49,523 nt of DNA from Porphyromonadaceae bacterium UBA7048 (GCA_002493945.1 DLAL01000011.1:1-49523), one strand, 5' to 3'; numbered from the stretch's first letter, positions 1 to 8,709 are shown. Notes: a model not told the origin generated them from the letters alone. A program made the numbers and translations.

Positions 1-221
1 TCAAAATCAAACAAGGCAAGAATTATTGTATTATTGCCTTTTGCGAAAAGCTTTTCTCGAAGCGCCTTTATCAATCCTGCCTCCGGTAGAATCATTCAGT
101 TATGGTTTCGGAAATTGACAGAGTCGAAACTTCCGTTTCTCACTCTTGTACTACTTTCGTATCTTCTGTCATACTATCAATGTTCTCGTGCTTCTTCGGA
201 GCGTCGCTCCGGTTAGCTCGG
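1..221 (-). other. Probable leader of an rRNA operon transcribed leftward out of the window
   Basis: No protein-like frame is supported here. Two strong tandem promoters to the right fire leftward through this stretch, the arrangement expected for ribosomal RNA P1/P2 promoters and their leader. The sequence style (pyrimidine-rich on the plus strand) resembles what I recall of Bacteroidales 16S leaders, but the 16S gene itself would lie beyond base 1 and cannot be seen. The leader identity is inference; a strongly expressed tRNA or mRNA is the alternative. Confidence 0.4.
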
Positions 222-253
222 CAAAGTTACGGCGAATAACCGAGATGGCCAAA
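222..253 (-). promoter_or_regulatory. Leftward promoter P2, perfect Bacteroidetes consensus
   Basis: On the minus strand TTTG (250-253) is followed after exactly 20 bases by TAACTTTG (222-229), a full match to the Bacteroidetes -33/-7 pattern. It lies 114 bases downstream of a second promoter with identical elements and spacing. Confidence 0.75.
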
Positions 254-335
254 TCTTTGTTCAAGTTTTAACTTTCTTTAATCATTCGCCCGCTCTCTTG
301 CGGTGGCTCACCGGGGTCGTTCCCGAAAGCGAGTG

Positions 336-367
336 CAAAGTTACGCCCTTATTTTCATTCCTCCAAA
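336..367 (-). promoter_or_regulatory. Leftward promoter P1, perfect Bacteroidetes consensus
   Basis: On the minus strand TTTG (364-367), 20 bases, then TAACTTTG (336-343). Elements and spacing are the same as in the promoter at 222-253. Two such sites in tandem suggest a very highly expressed transcript such as an rRNA operon. Confidence 0.75.
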
Positions 368-854
368 TTTTTTGCTGAAAAAGTTTGTTTTAGAACATGC
401 TTTTAACTTTCATTTACAATTGCACGTATAGATGTAAATGTAGTTTGCGCATACGCGCGAGGACGGCTTTTCTTTACTTAGCGCCGGGGATTTCCGGAAT
501 CTGCGCTTCTCAAGATTTTTTCTGACAGGAGAACAGGAGGACTTTTTTTCGGCCTCGCGCTCTTTTTTTCGCTCTTTGCCTCGCTGAAGCTCGGTAGCTG
601 GGGACAAAATTTTTGGCTTTTGCTGCTTTTTATCGGGCTAGCTGGCCCGATAACTTTTTTGCTGAAGGCGATGAGGAGAGGCCGCCGGGACAATTTTTGC
701 TTTTTGCTGCTTTTATCGGGCCTCCAGGCCCGATAACTCTTTTTGCTCGGAGCGCAGGACGAGGATTTCTCCCCTTTTCATGGATGAAGTGGTGCGAAAT
801 GTTAATTATTAGGAAAAGGGATGGCGCAGAGATGCGCGGTTGATTATTTTTTCG
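368..854. other. Long non-coding stretch between divergent promoters
   Basis: Nearly 500 bases with no convincing gene. Short frames on both strands are low complexity (Lys/Arg/Ser-rich or Phe/Ala-rich) and have no recognisable features. The only structure I see is the duplicated hairpin element listed separately at 601-743. The rest is T-rich on the plus strand. A small RNA cannot be excluded. Confidence 0.5.
601..743. repeat. Tandemly duplicated element, each copy carrying a TATCGGGC hairpin
   Basis: Copy one begins with GGGACA at 601 and copy two with the same word at 687. Each continues with a T-rich GCTGCT tract, then a hairpin, then TAACT and a T run. The hairpins are TTATCGGGC/GCCCGATAA (630-638 with 645-653) and TTATCGGGCC/GGCCCGATAA (713-722 with 727-736). 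The stems are conserved while the loops differ. On the plus strand each hairpin is followed by a T run, like an intrinsic terminator, but no plus-strand gene lies upstream. Confidence 0.6.
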
Positions 855-862
855 TATCTTTG
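855..862 (+). promoter_or_regulatory. -7 element of the bamD promoter
   Basis: TATCTTTG matches the TAnnTTTG consensus and is followed by GCC. No clean TTTG is seen about 20 bases upstream, so the -33 box is weak. Transcription would start near 869, leaving room for the start codon chosen at 910. Confidence 0.55.
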
Positions 863-909
863 CCACCTAAAAGTGGGTGCACGTGTCTTTGTGTGCCGTA
901 AGATATACA

Positions 910-1710
910 ATGCGTAACTATATAATCTATTTTCTGGCAGCTCTGCTTCTGTGTTCGTGCGGTGAGTATCAACGGGCGCAGAAGAGTACTGACTATAATT
1001 ATAAGTTTGATTTCGCCAAACGTGCTTTCGAGCAGAAGCGCTATGTACAGGCCATCACTCTTCTGGAGGAGTGCATCACCGTGTTCAAGGGTTCTGACAA
1101 AGCAGAGGAGTCTCTCTATCTGCTTGCCATGAGCTGCTATGAGAACAAGGACTATCCGTCGGCCGGCGTGTACTTCAAGAATTATTACAGCCGATATCCT
1201 AAGGGCAAATATGCCGAGGACGCGCGCTTCTACAGCGGCTACGGCTACTACCTGGAGTCCCCGGACCCTCAGCTGGACCAGAGCGGCACGATAAAGGGCA
1301 TTGAGGAGCTTCAGGCATTTCTTGACTACTTCCCGCGCAGCGACAAGGTGTCGATAGCGCAGAACGCTATCTTCGAGCTTCAGGACAAGCTGACTCTGAA
1401 GCAGTTGCAGAACGCCCAGCTCTACTACAATCTTGGCAACTATATGGGCAACAACTACGAGAGCGCCATCATCGTGGCGAAGAACGCCGTAAAGGACTAT
1501 CCTTACTCCAAGTACAAGGAAGACCTGGAAATGCTCATCCTGAAGTCGCGCTATCAGGAGGCTGTGAACTCGATAGAGGAACGCAAGGCTGACCGCTTCC
1601 GCGACGTGATTGACGAATACTATTCTTTCGTGAACAATTATCCCGACACCAAAAACCGCGAGGAGGCCGACAACATCCTCAAGATAGCGCGGAAGTACGT
1701 GAAGGAATAA
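910..1710 (+). CDS. bamD: Outer membrane assembly lipoprotein BamD (YfiO family)
   Basis: Lipoprotein component of the BAM complex, which inserts beta-barrel proteins into the outer membrane. The 266-residue protein begins with a hydrophobic signal and a lipobox ending at Cys17 (L-C-S-C). It is then wholly helical with TPR-like repeats: the segments AFEQKRYVQAI, EESLYLLAMSCYENKDYPSAGVYFKNYY and the pattern around FPRSDKV are typical of YfiO proteins. I start at 910 rather than the in-frame ATG at 877, because the -7 element at 855-862 puts the transcription start just upstream of 877 and because starting at 910 gives a normal lipoprotein signal. The omega-subunit gene follows 61 bases later, a pairing familiar in Bacteroidetes. 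Confidence 0.88.
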   Translation: MRNYIIYFLAALLLCSCGEYQRAQKSTDYNYKFDFAKRAFEQKRYVQAITLLEECITVFKGSDKAEESLYLLAMSCYENKDYPSAGVYFKNYYSRYPKGKYAEDARFYSGYGYYLESPDPQLDQSGTIKGIEELQAFLDYFPRSDKVSIAQNAIFELQDKLTLKQLQNAQLYYNLGNYMGNNYESAIIVAKNAVKDYPYSKYKEDLEMLILKSRYQEAVNSIEERKADRFRDVIDEYYSFVNNYPDTKNREEADNILKIARKYVKE

Positions 1711-1771
1711 GCCAATCCTCAGAACCTCTCTCCGCATAAAACCGTTAACTTCAAAAAGACCATACAGAACG

Positions 1772-2104
1772 ATGGATTTCAAGAAAACCAACACTCCGAT
1801 CAACACCGTCACCCGCGATACCATCGCGCTGTCGGAGCAGACGGGCAACATCTATGAGACCGTTTGCGTAATCGCACGCCGCTCCAATCAGATTGCAGCC
1901 CAGATGAAGGCGGACCTGGAGAAAAAGCTTCAGGAATTCGCTCCCTACAACGACAATCTTGAAGAAGTGAGCGAGAACCGCGAGCAAATCGAAATCTCGC
2001 GCTACTATGAACGTCTCCCGAAGCCTACGCTGATAGCCACCCAGGAGTACATCGAGCACAAACTCTTCTTCCACAAATCCAACAAGGACCGCAGCAATCT
2101 CTGA
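1772..2104 (+). CDS. rpoZ: DNA-directed RNA polymerase omega subunit (Rpb6-like)
   Basis: A 110-residue protein that I read as the Bacteroidetes form of RNA polymerase omega, the small subunit that helps assemble and stabilise beta-prime. The core contains TGNIYETVCVIARRSNQIA, the omega/Rpb6 pattern of a short helix followed by RxxQI/L, and a charged C-terminal helix (EYIEHKLFFHKSNKD). Its size and its place directly downstream of bamD fit this. It probably shares the bamD transcript; a strong terminator follows at 2126-2175. The family is divergent from the enterobacterial one, so the call rests on the core motif and context. Confidence 0.8.
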   Translation: MDFKKTNTPINTVTRDTIALSEQTGNIYETVCVIARRSNQIAAQMKADLEKKLQEFAPYNDNLEEVSENREQIEISRYYERLPKPTLIATQEYIEHKLFFHKSNKDRSNL

Positions 2105-2125
2105 GGTCAGACGACAACTTTTCAC

Positions 2126-2175
2126 CGGCGGCAACAGTCTCATCCCATCCGATGACTGTTGCCGCCGTTCTTTTT
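2126..2175 (+). terminator. Intrinsic terminator after rpoZ
   Basis: A 13-bp perfect stem, CGGCGGCAACAGT (2126-2138) with ACTGTTGCCGCCG (2155-2167), followed by TTCTTTTT. It closes the bamD-rpoZ transcript. It also shows that an in-frame ATG at 2152 is not the start of the next gene, because it lies inside the stem. Confidence 0.85.
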
Positions 2176-2285
2176 GTGCATCTTTTATCTATCGCCCCGA
2201 CAGCGCCGGCAGCTTTTCTACAGAAGAGAAGCCGTGTGCGATTTTTGGCGCAAAGTGTCGCAAAACGGTTATTTTTTACGGACTA

Positions 2286-2317
2286 TTGTAAAGTTTTTAA
2301 AAAATTTTATAACTTTG
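2286..2317 (+). promoter_or_regulatory. Promoter of the large secreted protein
   Basis: TTG at 2286-2288, then 21 bases, then TAACTTTG at 2310-2317. The predicted start of transcription near 2324 is about 47 bases before the ATG at 2371. Confidence 0.65.
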
Positions 2318-2370
2318 CAGATGTATTAACCATAAGGCTATACACAACACGTTCTAAAACCTTATTGCTT

Positions 2371-5300
2371 ATGCAAAAATCAATCACACGACCACTACTT
2401 GCGGCGATGCTGATGACGGTATCGCTGACAGCATCGGCGCAAGCCGTGATGCTGAGCGAGGACTTCGAGGGGCAGACTGTCCCTCCCGAGGGCTGGACAG
2501 TAATCGACAATGACAGTGACGGCCACTGCTGGGAGGCCGTGACAGGCAGTTCGAGTATAACCCAGTACGGGAGCAGCAAATGTGCGGCGGTATCGTTCAC
2601 ACGCAATCCGTCGAACTACTCGTCGTACGGTGCACAGGACAACTGGCTGGTAACTCCGGCGATACGTGTGACCAACGGGGCGTACACACTGACACTGGCG
2701 GCCGCCGCGCAGGATACAGAGCACACCGAGAATCTGGAAGTGCTCATATCGACCACGGGCAAGGAAACCGCCGACTTCACGCCGTTGAAAAAGCAGACGC
2801 TCGACAACGGCTACGAGGACAATCCGCAGTGGGAGACTGTCAACGTGTCGCTGGCGGAATACGAGGGGCAGGACGTCTACGTGGCGTTCAGGCATCAGAG
2901 CTCGGCGTCTTACGGACTGAGCCTTGACAACATTCAGATACTGAACATGAAGGCTCCGCAGAAGCCGTCGACATTCACTCTGACCCCCGGTGCCAACGGA
3001 GCGCTCGAGGCCATGATAGAATGGACGAATCCGTCGCGGTGCGCCGACGGGTCGGAACTCGGCGACTTCGAGGTCATCATCATCCGCGACAGCGAGGAAA
3101 TAGCCGTGCTGTCGGATGGTCTGACCGCCGGAGAAACGTCGTCGTACACCGACAAGGGTGTCAGCGCCGGCGAGCATACCTATTACATAAAGTTCCGCAA
3201 TGCCGAAGGAACGACCGCGGCAGCAGGACGCCGGGCATACTTCGGCCCCGACCTGCCCAAAGCTCCGCGAAACGTGCGCTCGACCGTCACTGACGGCGCC
3301 GTGACCGTAGCGTGGGACCCCGTGACCGAGGGCGTGAACCGCGGTTACATTGACCCTGAGGCCATCACCTACAACATCACGCGCAGCAATGCCGACGGCG
3401 AGAGCACGACCGTGGCCACCGGCGTGAAGGGAACTCAGTACATCGACCGTCCGGACGCGAACGTAGCATGGACCTACGCAGTGACGGCCACAAACTCGGC
3501 CGGCACGTCGGAGGCCGACTACACGTCGTCCTCGATACTGTTCGACAGCGAATACTTCGACGTGACTGTCTATGAGAACGGCTCTCAGGACAACTACGCG
3601 CCGAAGGCTCCCGTCGAACTCAGTTCGAAGAACAGCATGACGCAGGCTCTCTACTTCCCCGCCGACCTGCGCGGCGCCCAGGGAGAGATAACCGACCTCG
3701 TCTACAAGTCGTTCAAGGGTACGGGCACTGTCAGTCCCTCTATGACCGTGTACATCTCGAATACCGACCTGACCGACCTCTCGGGCAAGTGGGTGACGAC
3801 CGAAGGAGCCACGAAAGTATTCGAAGGATCGGTCAGCATCGTCACCGGAACGAATGACATGCACATACATCTCGACACTCCGTACACATACGAGGGCGGC
3901 AACATCGTGGTGACATTCGTAAGCTCGATGACAGCTACAGGAAGCTATGTCGACCGCTTCTGGACCTCCCCGACGGATGTCGACCGTCTGGTGACCGGAA
4001 CGAGCTACTCCGACCCGATCGACCCTGCAAGTCCTCCCTACGGTTCGACCGCGAAATATGTGCCGATGACGCGATTCATCATCAAAGCCAACAATCTCGG
4101 CGCTGTGAACGGCAAGGTGGAGAGCACCGACGGCGAAGCCATAGCCGGCGCGCAGGTGTCGGTGGCCGGACTTGACTACCTGACTCAGATCACCGATGCC
4201 GACGGACGCTTCAGCATGCCGTTCGTACCCACGGGCGAGCACAGCTTCACAGTGACCGCCACCGGCTACACTGACCTGACTGAGACTGTTACCGTCACCG
4301 CAAGTGCCACTGCCGAACCGACCTTCAGAACCGAGGCACTGAAGAAAGTGAACCTCTCGGGTGCTGTATTCACCGACGACACACGCTCGGCAGCCGAAGG
4401 CGCCTCCATCAGACTCGGAGGCTATGACTCGCGCACAGTGACAGCCGACGCCGCCGGTGCATGGACCATCGAAGGTATCTACGCAGACAAGACGTACACT
4501 CTCGAAATCATATATCCGCTCTACGACGCATACCGCACCGAACTGACTCCGTCTGAAGATGTGGCTCTTGGCGACATCACCCTGACGCGCAGCGTTATAG
4601 CTCCGTGGGGCGTGACGGTAGAGACCACCACCGACGGCTCTGCAGCCAACGTGGGCTGGAATGCTCCGATGACGCGCACCGGCGAACCTGGCGTACACTC
4701 GATAGGCCATGCGTACACCCACGACAGTCAGGGCGGCGACTTCTACAACACCGATTACTGCATCGGACACTTCTTCAGCACCGACACCATCGCGGCAAAG
4801 AATCTGACCGGTCTGTCAATCAGCGCCGTTTCGGCCTACATCAAGGCCACTACGGGCCGCTACTTCGCCGCCGTATGGGAAGGCACACGCGACGAGCACA
4901 CTCTGCTTGCCGAGACCGAAATCCCGATGTCGGAGATATCGGCCGAAGGTGGCTGGGTGAAGACAGAATTCGCTGAAGCCGTAGAAGTGCGCGAAGGCAA
5001 GCAGTACATCGCCGGCATACGCGTGGAAGGAGCTGAGGACAACAAGGTATTCGGCATTGCGCCCTACTCCACCAACTACAAGCGCGACTTCAACAACCTG
5101 AAGTGGTCGGACGACCCCGAGGCATACTGCAGCAACGCATATGACGCATGGAACATCACGGCCGACTTCATCATACCCGGCGCATCGGGCGCCGTGGCCG
5201 ACAATCCCGAAGTACCGGCGTGCGAGTACAACGTATGGCGCCGCACCGTGGCCGATACAGGAAAGGGCGAATGGGAGAAGCTGACTGCCCAGCCTGTTGC

Positions 5301-6672
5301 CGAGACCACACTTGCCGACGAAACGTGGGCTACAATCTCCTCCGGCACGTACGAATATGCAGTGAGCGCAATTTACCACACCGGAGAATCGGCCTACGCC
5401 ATATCCGAACCGCGCACACGCAGCAACGACTATGACGCAGCGCTGACGGCCTTCATCTCGCCCGTGAAGAGCATCGACAAGGTGAGCGAGATCACCGTTG
5501 AGGTCGAGCTGGTCAACTTAGGAGAGAAGACCATCGAGAACGTGCCCGTGGAAGTGACACTGAGCGACGGCACCGTGCTCGAAGGGACTTCCGAAGGCGC
5601 TCTGAACCACGGCGAGAGCACGACCGTCAAGGTAGGCTCGGCGACCATCACCGAGGGCGTGTACACGCTGACGGCAAAGGCTAAGCTCGAAGGCGACGAA
5701 GTGGCCTCGAACGACGAACTCACGCTCATCTATCCCAACCTGAGCAACATTCCGCTGACAGGCTACCGCTGGAATGCCTACGGCAACGCCGGCATGATGA
5801 CGATAGACTCGAACGCTCCCGAGCACGCCACATTCCTGAAAGAACTGATACCCGGCGACGCCCTGATCACAGCCGGCGAATACTTCGACGGCAACATCTA
5901 TGCCTACACGGCCACATGGTTCGGACGTACGGAGAAGTTCGTGAAGCTCGACGCCGCTACCCTGACCGTCCTCGAATCGAAGGACTGCAACGACGTCTAT
6001 GCCATGGACATGGCCTATGACTACTCGACCGACAAGATGTATGTGCTCGGCGCCGAAGGCGAGCAGCAGTACATAGCCACCGTCGACCTCGAGACAGCCG
6101 AACCCACCATAGTTGCGGTTCTGAGCCTGCAGCTCCACGCCCTGGCCTGCACCACCAAGGGCCAGCTCTACGGCATATCGTCCGAAGGCGACCTGGTGAA
6201 CATCGACAAAGCTACGGGCGCATGCTCGGCAGTGGGAGCCACAGGCGTGGCAGCTCCGCAGTATCTGCAGTCTATGGCCTATGACCACGACAACGACCGC
6301 CTCTTCTGGGCTGCCGAAAGCCGCACCTGCGGAGGTCTGCTCCATGAAATCGACATCACCACAGGCGCCGCTTCGGCTCTGGGCAACGTACTCTACATGG
6401 GCAGCGAGCCTTGCGAGATAGTGGCTCTGCACGCTCCGTGCGAGAACAAGTCCGGCGTGACGTCGGTAGCTGCCGGCACCGGTGAGGTGAATATCGCCGT
6501 AGACGGTGACTGCATCACGGTGACCTGCGACGAAGGCCTCGCCGTCAGCGTATGCGACGTGGACGGACGCGTAATAGCCTCTGCTCACGGACCGGCCACC
6601 TTCCGCAACATCGGTCAGGGCATAGTGCTCGTGAAGGCCGGTGAGACGGTGAAGAAAGTGGTAGTGAAGTAA
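2371..6672 (+). CDS. Large secreted multidomain protein with a type IX-like C-terminal sorting tail
   Basis: A 1433-residue exported protein. Residues 1-24 form a clear Sec signal (MQKSITRPLLAAMLMTVSL...SAQA). About 30-195 resemble a choice-of-anchor J / MAM-like jelly roll (ED/SLDNI-type strands ending IQILNM). Two fibronectin III-like domains follow to about 435. After a beta-rich segment come two carboxypeptidase-regulatory-like repeats near 645-830 (GKVESTDGEAIAGAQVSV, then GAVFTDDTRSAAEGASI). Another jelly roll, a CARDB-like domain near 1020-1120 and propeller-like strands follow. The last 70 residues (GLAVSVCDVDGRVIASA ... GIVLVKAG ... KKVVVK) match the type A sorting domain of the Bacteroidetes type IX secretion system. 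The start at 2371 is set by the promoter and signal peptide. No catalytic domain is seen; an adhesin or surface-binding role is inference. Confidence 0.75.
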   Translation: MQKSITRPLLAAMLMTVSLTASAQAVMLSEDFEGQTVPPEGWTVIDNDSDGHCWEAVTGSSSITQYGSSKCAAVSFTRNPSNYSSYGAQDNWLVTPAIRVTNGAYTLTLAAAAQDTEHTENLEVLISTTGKETADFTPLKKQTLDNGYEDNPQWETVNVSLAEYEGQDVYVAFRHQSSASYGLSLDNIQILNMKAPQKPSTFTLTPGANGALEAMIEWTNPSRCADGSELGDFEVIIIRDSEEIAVLSDGLTAGETSSYTDKGVSAGEHTYYIKFRNAEGTTAAAGRRAYFGPDLPKAPRNVRSTVTDGAVTVAWDPVTEGVNRGYIDPEAITYNITRSNADGESTTVATGVKGTQYIDRPDANVAWTYAVTATNSAGTSEADYTSSSILFDSEYFDVTVYENGSQDNYAPKAPVELSSKNSMTQALYFPADLRGAQGEITDLVYKSFKGTGTVSPSMTVYISNTDLTDLSGKWVTTEGATKVFEGSVSIVTGTNDMHIHLDTPYTYEGGNIVVTFVSSMTATGSYVDRFWTSPTDVDRLVTGTSYSDPIDPASPPYGSTAKYVPMTRFIIKANNLGAVNGKVESTDGEAIAGAQVSVAGLDYLTQITDADGRFSMPFVPTGEHSFTVTATGYTDLTETVTVTASATAEPTFRTEALKKVNLSGAVFTDDTRSAAEGASIRLGGYDSRTVTADAAGAWTIEGIYADKTYTLEIIYPLYDAYRTELTPSEDVALGDITLTRSVIAPWGVTVETTTDGSAANVGWNAPMTRTGEPGVHSIGHAYTHDSQGGDFYNTDYCIGHFFSTDTIAAKNLTGLSISAVSAYIKATTGRYFAAVWEGTRDEHTLLAETEIPMSEISAEGGWVKTEFAEAVEVREGKQYIAGIRVEGAEDNKVFGIAPYSTNYKRDFNNLKWSDDPEAYCSNAYDAWNITADFIIPGASGAVADNPEVPACEYNVWRRTVADTGKGEWEKLTAQPVAETTLADETWATISSGTYEYAVSAIYHTGESAYAISEPRTRSNDYDAALTAFISPVKSIDKVSEITVEVELVNLGEKTIENVPVEVTLSDGTVLEGTSEGALNHGESTTVKVGSATITEGVYTLTAKAKLEGDEVASNDELTLIYPNLSNIPLTGYRWNAYGNAGMMTIDSNAPEHATFLKELIPGDALITAGEYFDGNIYAYTATWFGRTEKFVKLDAATLTVLESKDCNDVYAMDMAYDYSTDKMYVLGAEGEQQYIATVDLETAEPTIVAVLSLQLHALACTTKGQLYGISSEGDLVNIDKATGACSAVGATGVAAPQYLQSMAYDHDNDRLFWAAESRTCGGLLHEIDITTGAASALGNVLYMGSEPCEIVALHAPCENKSGVTSVAAGTGEVNIAVDGDCITVTCDEGLAVSVCDVDGRVIASAHGPATFRNIGQGIVLVKAGETVKKVVVK

Positions 6673-6677
6673 AGCAC

Positions 6678-6735
6678 GACCCCTCCCACAAGAAAAGGCA
6701 GCCCCGCGGGGCTGCCTTTTCTTGTGGGAGGGGTC
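6678..6735. terminator. 58-bp perfect palindrome acting as a bidirectional terminator
   Basis: Arms 6678-6706 and 6707-6735 are exact reverse complements over 29 bases with no spacer. The inner GGCAGCCCCG/CGGGGCTGCC is followed by TTTTCTT in both directions. It sits between two convergent genes and can terminate both. Confidence 0.85.
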
Positions 6736-6768
6736 TGACTTGTCTGACTTGTCGGACCTGTCGGACAA
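6733..6768. repeat. Four tandem 9-bp units, gtcNgactt type
   Basis: The units are GTCTGACTT, GTCTGACTT, GTCGGACCT and GTCGGACAA. The array begins in the last bases of the palindrome and ends two bases before the stop codon of the minus-strand transporter gene. An almost identical four-unit array occurs at 18605-18640 in the same kind of place. Confidence 0.8.
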
Positions 6769-6770
6769 TC

Positions 6771-8432
6771 CTATGCCAGACAGAGGATGAGAGCCTGTGC
6801 CGCTACTACGCGGAGGAACATCGTGAGAGGATAGACAGTCGAGTATGCTACAGCAGGAGCATCATTGCCGGCAGTAGAGTTGGCGAACGCGAGGGCTGGA
6901 GGATCGGTGTTGCCGCCCGACATGAGACCCATGATGGAGAGGAAGTTGATCTTGTCTTTGCCGCGTGCTATGCAGCCGGTGATAATCAGAGGAACAACGG
7001 TGATGACGAAGCCCCAGATGACCCACCACATACCTTCAGGAGAGAATACCGAGCGTGCGAAGTCCTTGCCTGCTGCAATGCCGACGGATGCGAGGAAGAG
7101 GCAGATGCCGAGCTCGCGGAGCAGCAGCGACGCGGAGCTGGAGGTGTAGGTGACGAGCTTGGCCTTGTATCCGAAGCGGCTCAGGAGGATGGCCACCACA
7201 AGAGGACCGCCGGCGAGACCGAGCTTCATGCCGAAGCCGAGATTGATGGAGCCCAGGATGATACCCAGGATAATGCCTACGAAGATGGTGATGAGGTTAG
7301 GCTGGTTGAGACGCTTCATGGAGTTGCCCAGACGCGCGGCGAGGCGGTCTATGTCCTCGAGGTTGCCCACGACGGTGAGACGGTCGCCCATCTGGAGGCG
7401 CAGGCCGGGAGTGGCGAGGAGGTCGACACCGGCGCGGTTGACTCGTGTGGCGTTGAGCTTGTAGCCATTGTGGAGGCGGAGCGAGCCCAGGGCCACGCCG
7501 TTGTACTCGCTCTTGGTGATGACGATGCGGCGCGAGAACACGGGAGTGGGAGCGGCTTCCCAGTCCATCTCGACCTCCGAGCCGATGACGGCCTTGAAGC
7601 GGTCGGCATCCTGAGCGGAGCATACGATGAGAAGGAGGTCGCCCGTATGAATCTCAGTAGACGACTTAGGGATGGTGATGGCACCGTCGGAACCCATCAG
7701 TCGCGATACTACGAAGTTGGTGTGGACGACGTCGTGGAGCTTGAGGAGTGTCATGCCGTCGACGAGCTTGTTCTCCACCTTGATGGTGATGATGAAAGGC
7801 TTGAGGCTCGAATCGTCCTGCTCTTTCTCGATCTTCTGAATCTCGTCGGCCGTGTCGATGCGGAATATCCACTTGATGACGAACATCGAGAGGATGATAC
7901 CCACAACACCGAGGGGATATGCGGCTGCATATCCGCTGGCCATGGTATTGGCAGCGTCGGGAGTCTCGGTGATGGCTGTGATAGCCTGCTGGGCAGCAGC
8001 GAGACCGGGAGTGTTGGTGACGGCACCGCTCATGACGCCGACGAGAGCGACGATGTCGTGGACGTTACCGAAGAAGTACACTCCGAGAACGATGACGACG
8101 TTGAGGACGATGCAGAGGACCGCGAGCATGTTGAGCTTGACACCGCCCTGCTTGAACGATGAGAAGAACGCGGGTCCGACCTGCAGACCGATAGAGAAGA
8201 TGAACAGGATAAGGCCGAGCTCGCGAACAAACTTAAGAATGTTGGAGTCGACAATGTAACCCAGATGCCCCAGCAGGATACCTACGAAGAGCACGAAGGT
8301 CACGCCGAGCGATACTCCGAAAATCTTGACCTTACCTATGAAGATACCGGCCGCGATGACAAAGGAGTACAGCACCAAGGTAGACGCAATCGACGTCTGC
8401 CCCGGCATGAATAAACTCGCAATTGAATCCAT
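6771..8432 (-). CDS. Putative transporter of the AspT/YidE family with two RCK_C domains
   Basis: A 553-residue inner-membrane protein with the layout of the aspartate:alanine exchanger family (AAEx; YidE/YbjL in E. coli). About five membrane segments occupy residues 15-185 and include the family patterns FVRELGLILFIFSIGLQVGP and GVMSGAVTNTPGLAAAQ. Two soluble TrkA-C (RCK_C) domains follow at about 205-285 and 290-375. A second set of membrane segments at 380-553 repeats the motifs (LRELGICLFLASVGIAAG, GLMSGGNTDPPALAFA). The internal duplication and length are normal for the family. The substrate cannot be told; AspT exchanges aspartate and alanine, but most homologues are uncharacterised. 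The gene is monocistronic, ending against the palindrome at 6678-6735. Confidence 0.85.
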   Translation of the reverse strand: MDSIASLFMPGQTSIASTLVLYSFVIAAGIFIGKVKIFGVSLGVTFVLFVGILLGHLGYIVDSNILKFVRELGLILFIFSIGLQVGPAFFSSFKQGGVKLNMLAVLCIVLNVVIVLGVYFFGNVHDIVALVGVMSGAVTNTPGLAAAQQAITAITETPDAANTMASGYAAAYPLGVVGIILSMFVIKWIFRIDTADEIQKIEKEQDDSSLKPFIITIKVENKLVDGMTLLKLHDVVHTNFVVSRLMGSDGAITIPKSSTEIHTGDLLLIVCSAQDADRFKAVIGSEVEMDWEAAPTPVFSRRIVITKSEYNGVALGSLRLHNGYKLNATRVNRAGVDLLATPGLRLQMGDRLTVVGNLEDIDRLAARLGNSMKRLNQPNLITIFVGIILGIILGSINLGFGMKLGLAGGPLVVAILLSRFGYKAKLVTYTSSSASLLLRELGICLFLASVGIAAGKDFARSVFSPEGMWWVIWGFVITVVPLIITGCIARGKDKINFLSIMGLMSGGNTDPPALAFANSTAGNDAPAVAYSTVYPLTMFLRVVAAQALILCLA

Positions 8433-8505
8433 TGAAAAACCTTAATAAATAAAAAAACAGACATTTGGGAGACCCCCGGACACAGGCCGCCTCCGAATTC
8501 GGGTG

Positions 8506-8513
8506 CAAAGGTA
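8506..8513 (-). promoter_or_regulatory. -7 element for the YidE-like transporter gene
   Basis: On the minus strand TACCTTTG is followed by C, matching TAnnTTTG. The -33 region has only a TTTT at 8533-8536. It predicts a leader of about 65-70 bases that includes the small palindrome CCGAATTCGG (8493-8502). Nothing else is evident in 8433-8678. Confidence 0.5.
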
Positions 8514-8678
8514 CGGAATTTTTAACACATATAAAAGCACGGGAGTGGTCATTTTTGAGAATTACCAAACCTTTTCGACAAAGCAGTTGTTGTAAATGGT
8601 GCAAGCGGTCGGAGGATCGCAAGATAAACTGGCGGAAAGCCACGTTTCATTATTTATTTAAAAATTTATGTTAAATTA

Positions 8679-8709
8679 TTTGCAGTTTCACTCCGAAGGA
8701 TTAACTTTG
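8679..8709 (+). promoter_or_regulatory. Promoter of the ompA-like gene
   Basis: TTTG at 8679-8682, a 19-base spacer, then TAACTTTG at 8702-8709: a near-perfect Bacteroidetes promoter, as expected for an abundant porin. It leaves a leader of about 32 bases. Confidence 0.75.

Noticed and set aside
601..743. Small coding genes over the duplicated hairpins
   Set aside because: The predicted peptides are Phe/Ala-rich and follow the DNA repeat; stems are conserved rather than codons.
2152..2370. Upstream extension of the large secreted protein to an ATG at 2152
   Set aside because: The ATG is inside a terminator stem and before the promoter at 2286-2317; the signal peptide starts at 2371.
2395..4770. 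Long minus-strand open frame of 791 codons opposite the secreted protein
   Set aside because: It mirrors the GC-rich third positions of the real gene, has no family-like sequence and is His/Arg/Val-rich low complexity.
5518..6768. Minus-strand frame beginning with SDxSDxSD repeats
   Set aside because: The repeat is the 9-bp DNA array read in frame; the rest is antisense to the secreted protein.
6733..6768. CRISPR array
   Set aside because: The units are only 9 bp, contiguous and without spacers; no cas genes are nearby.
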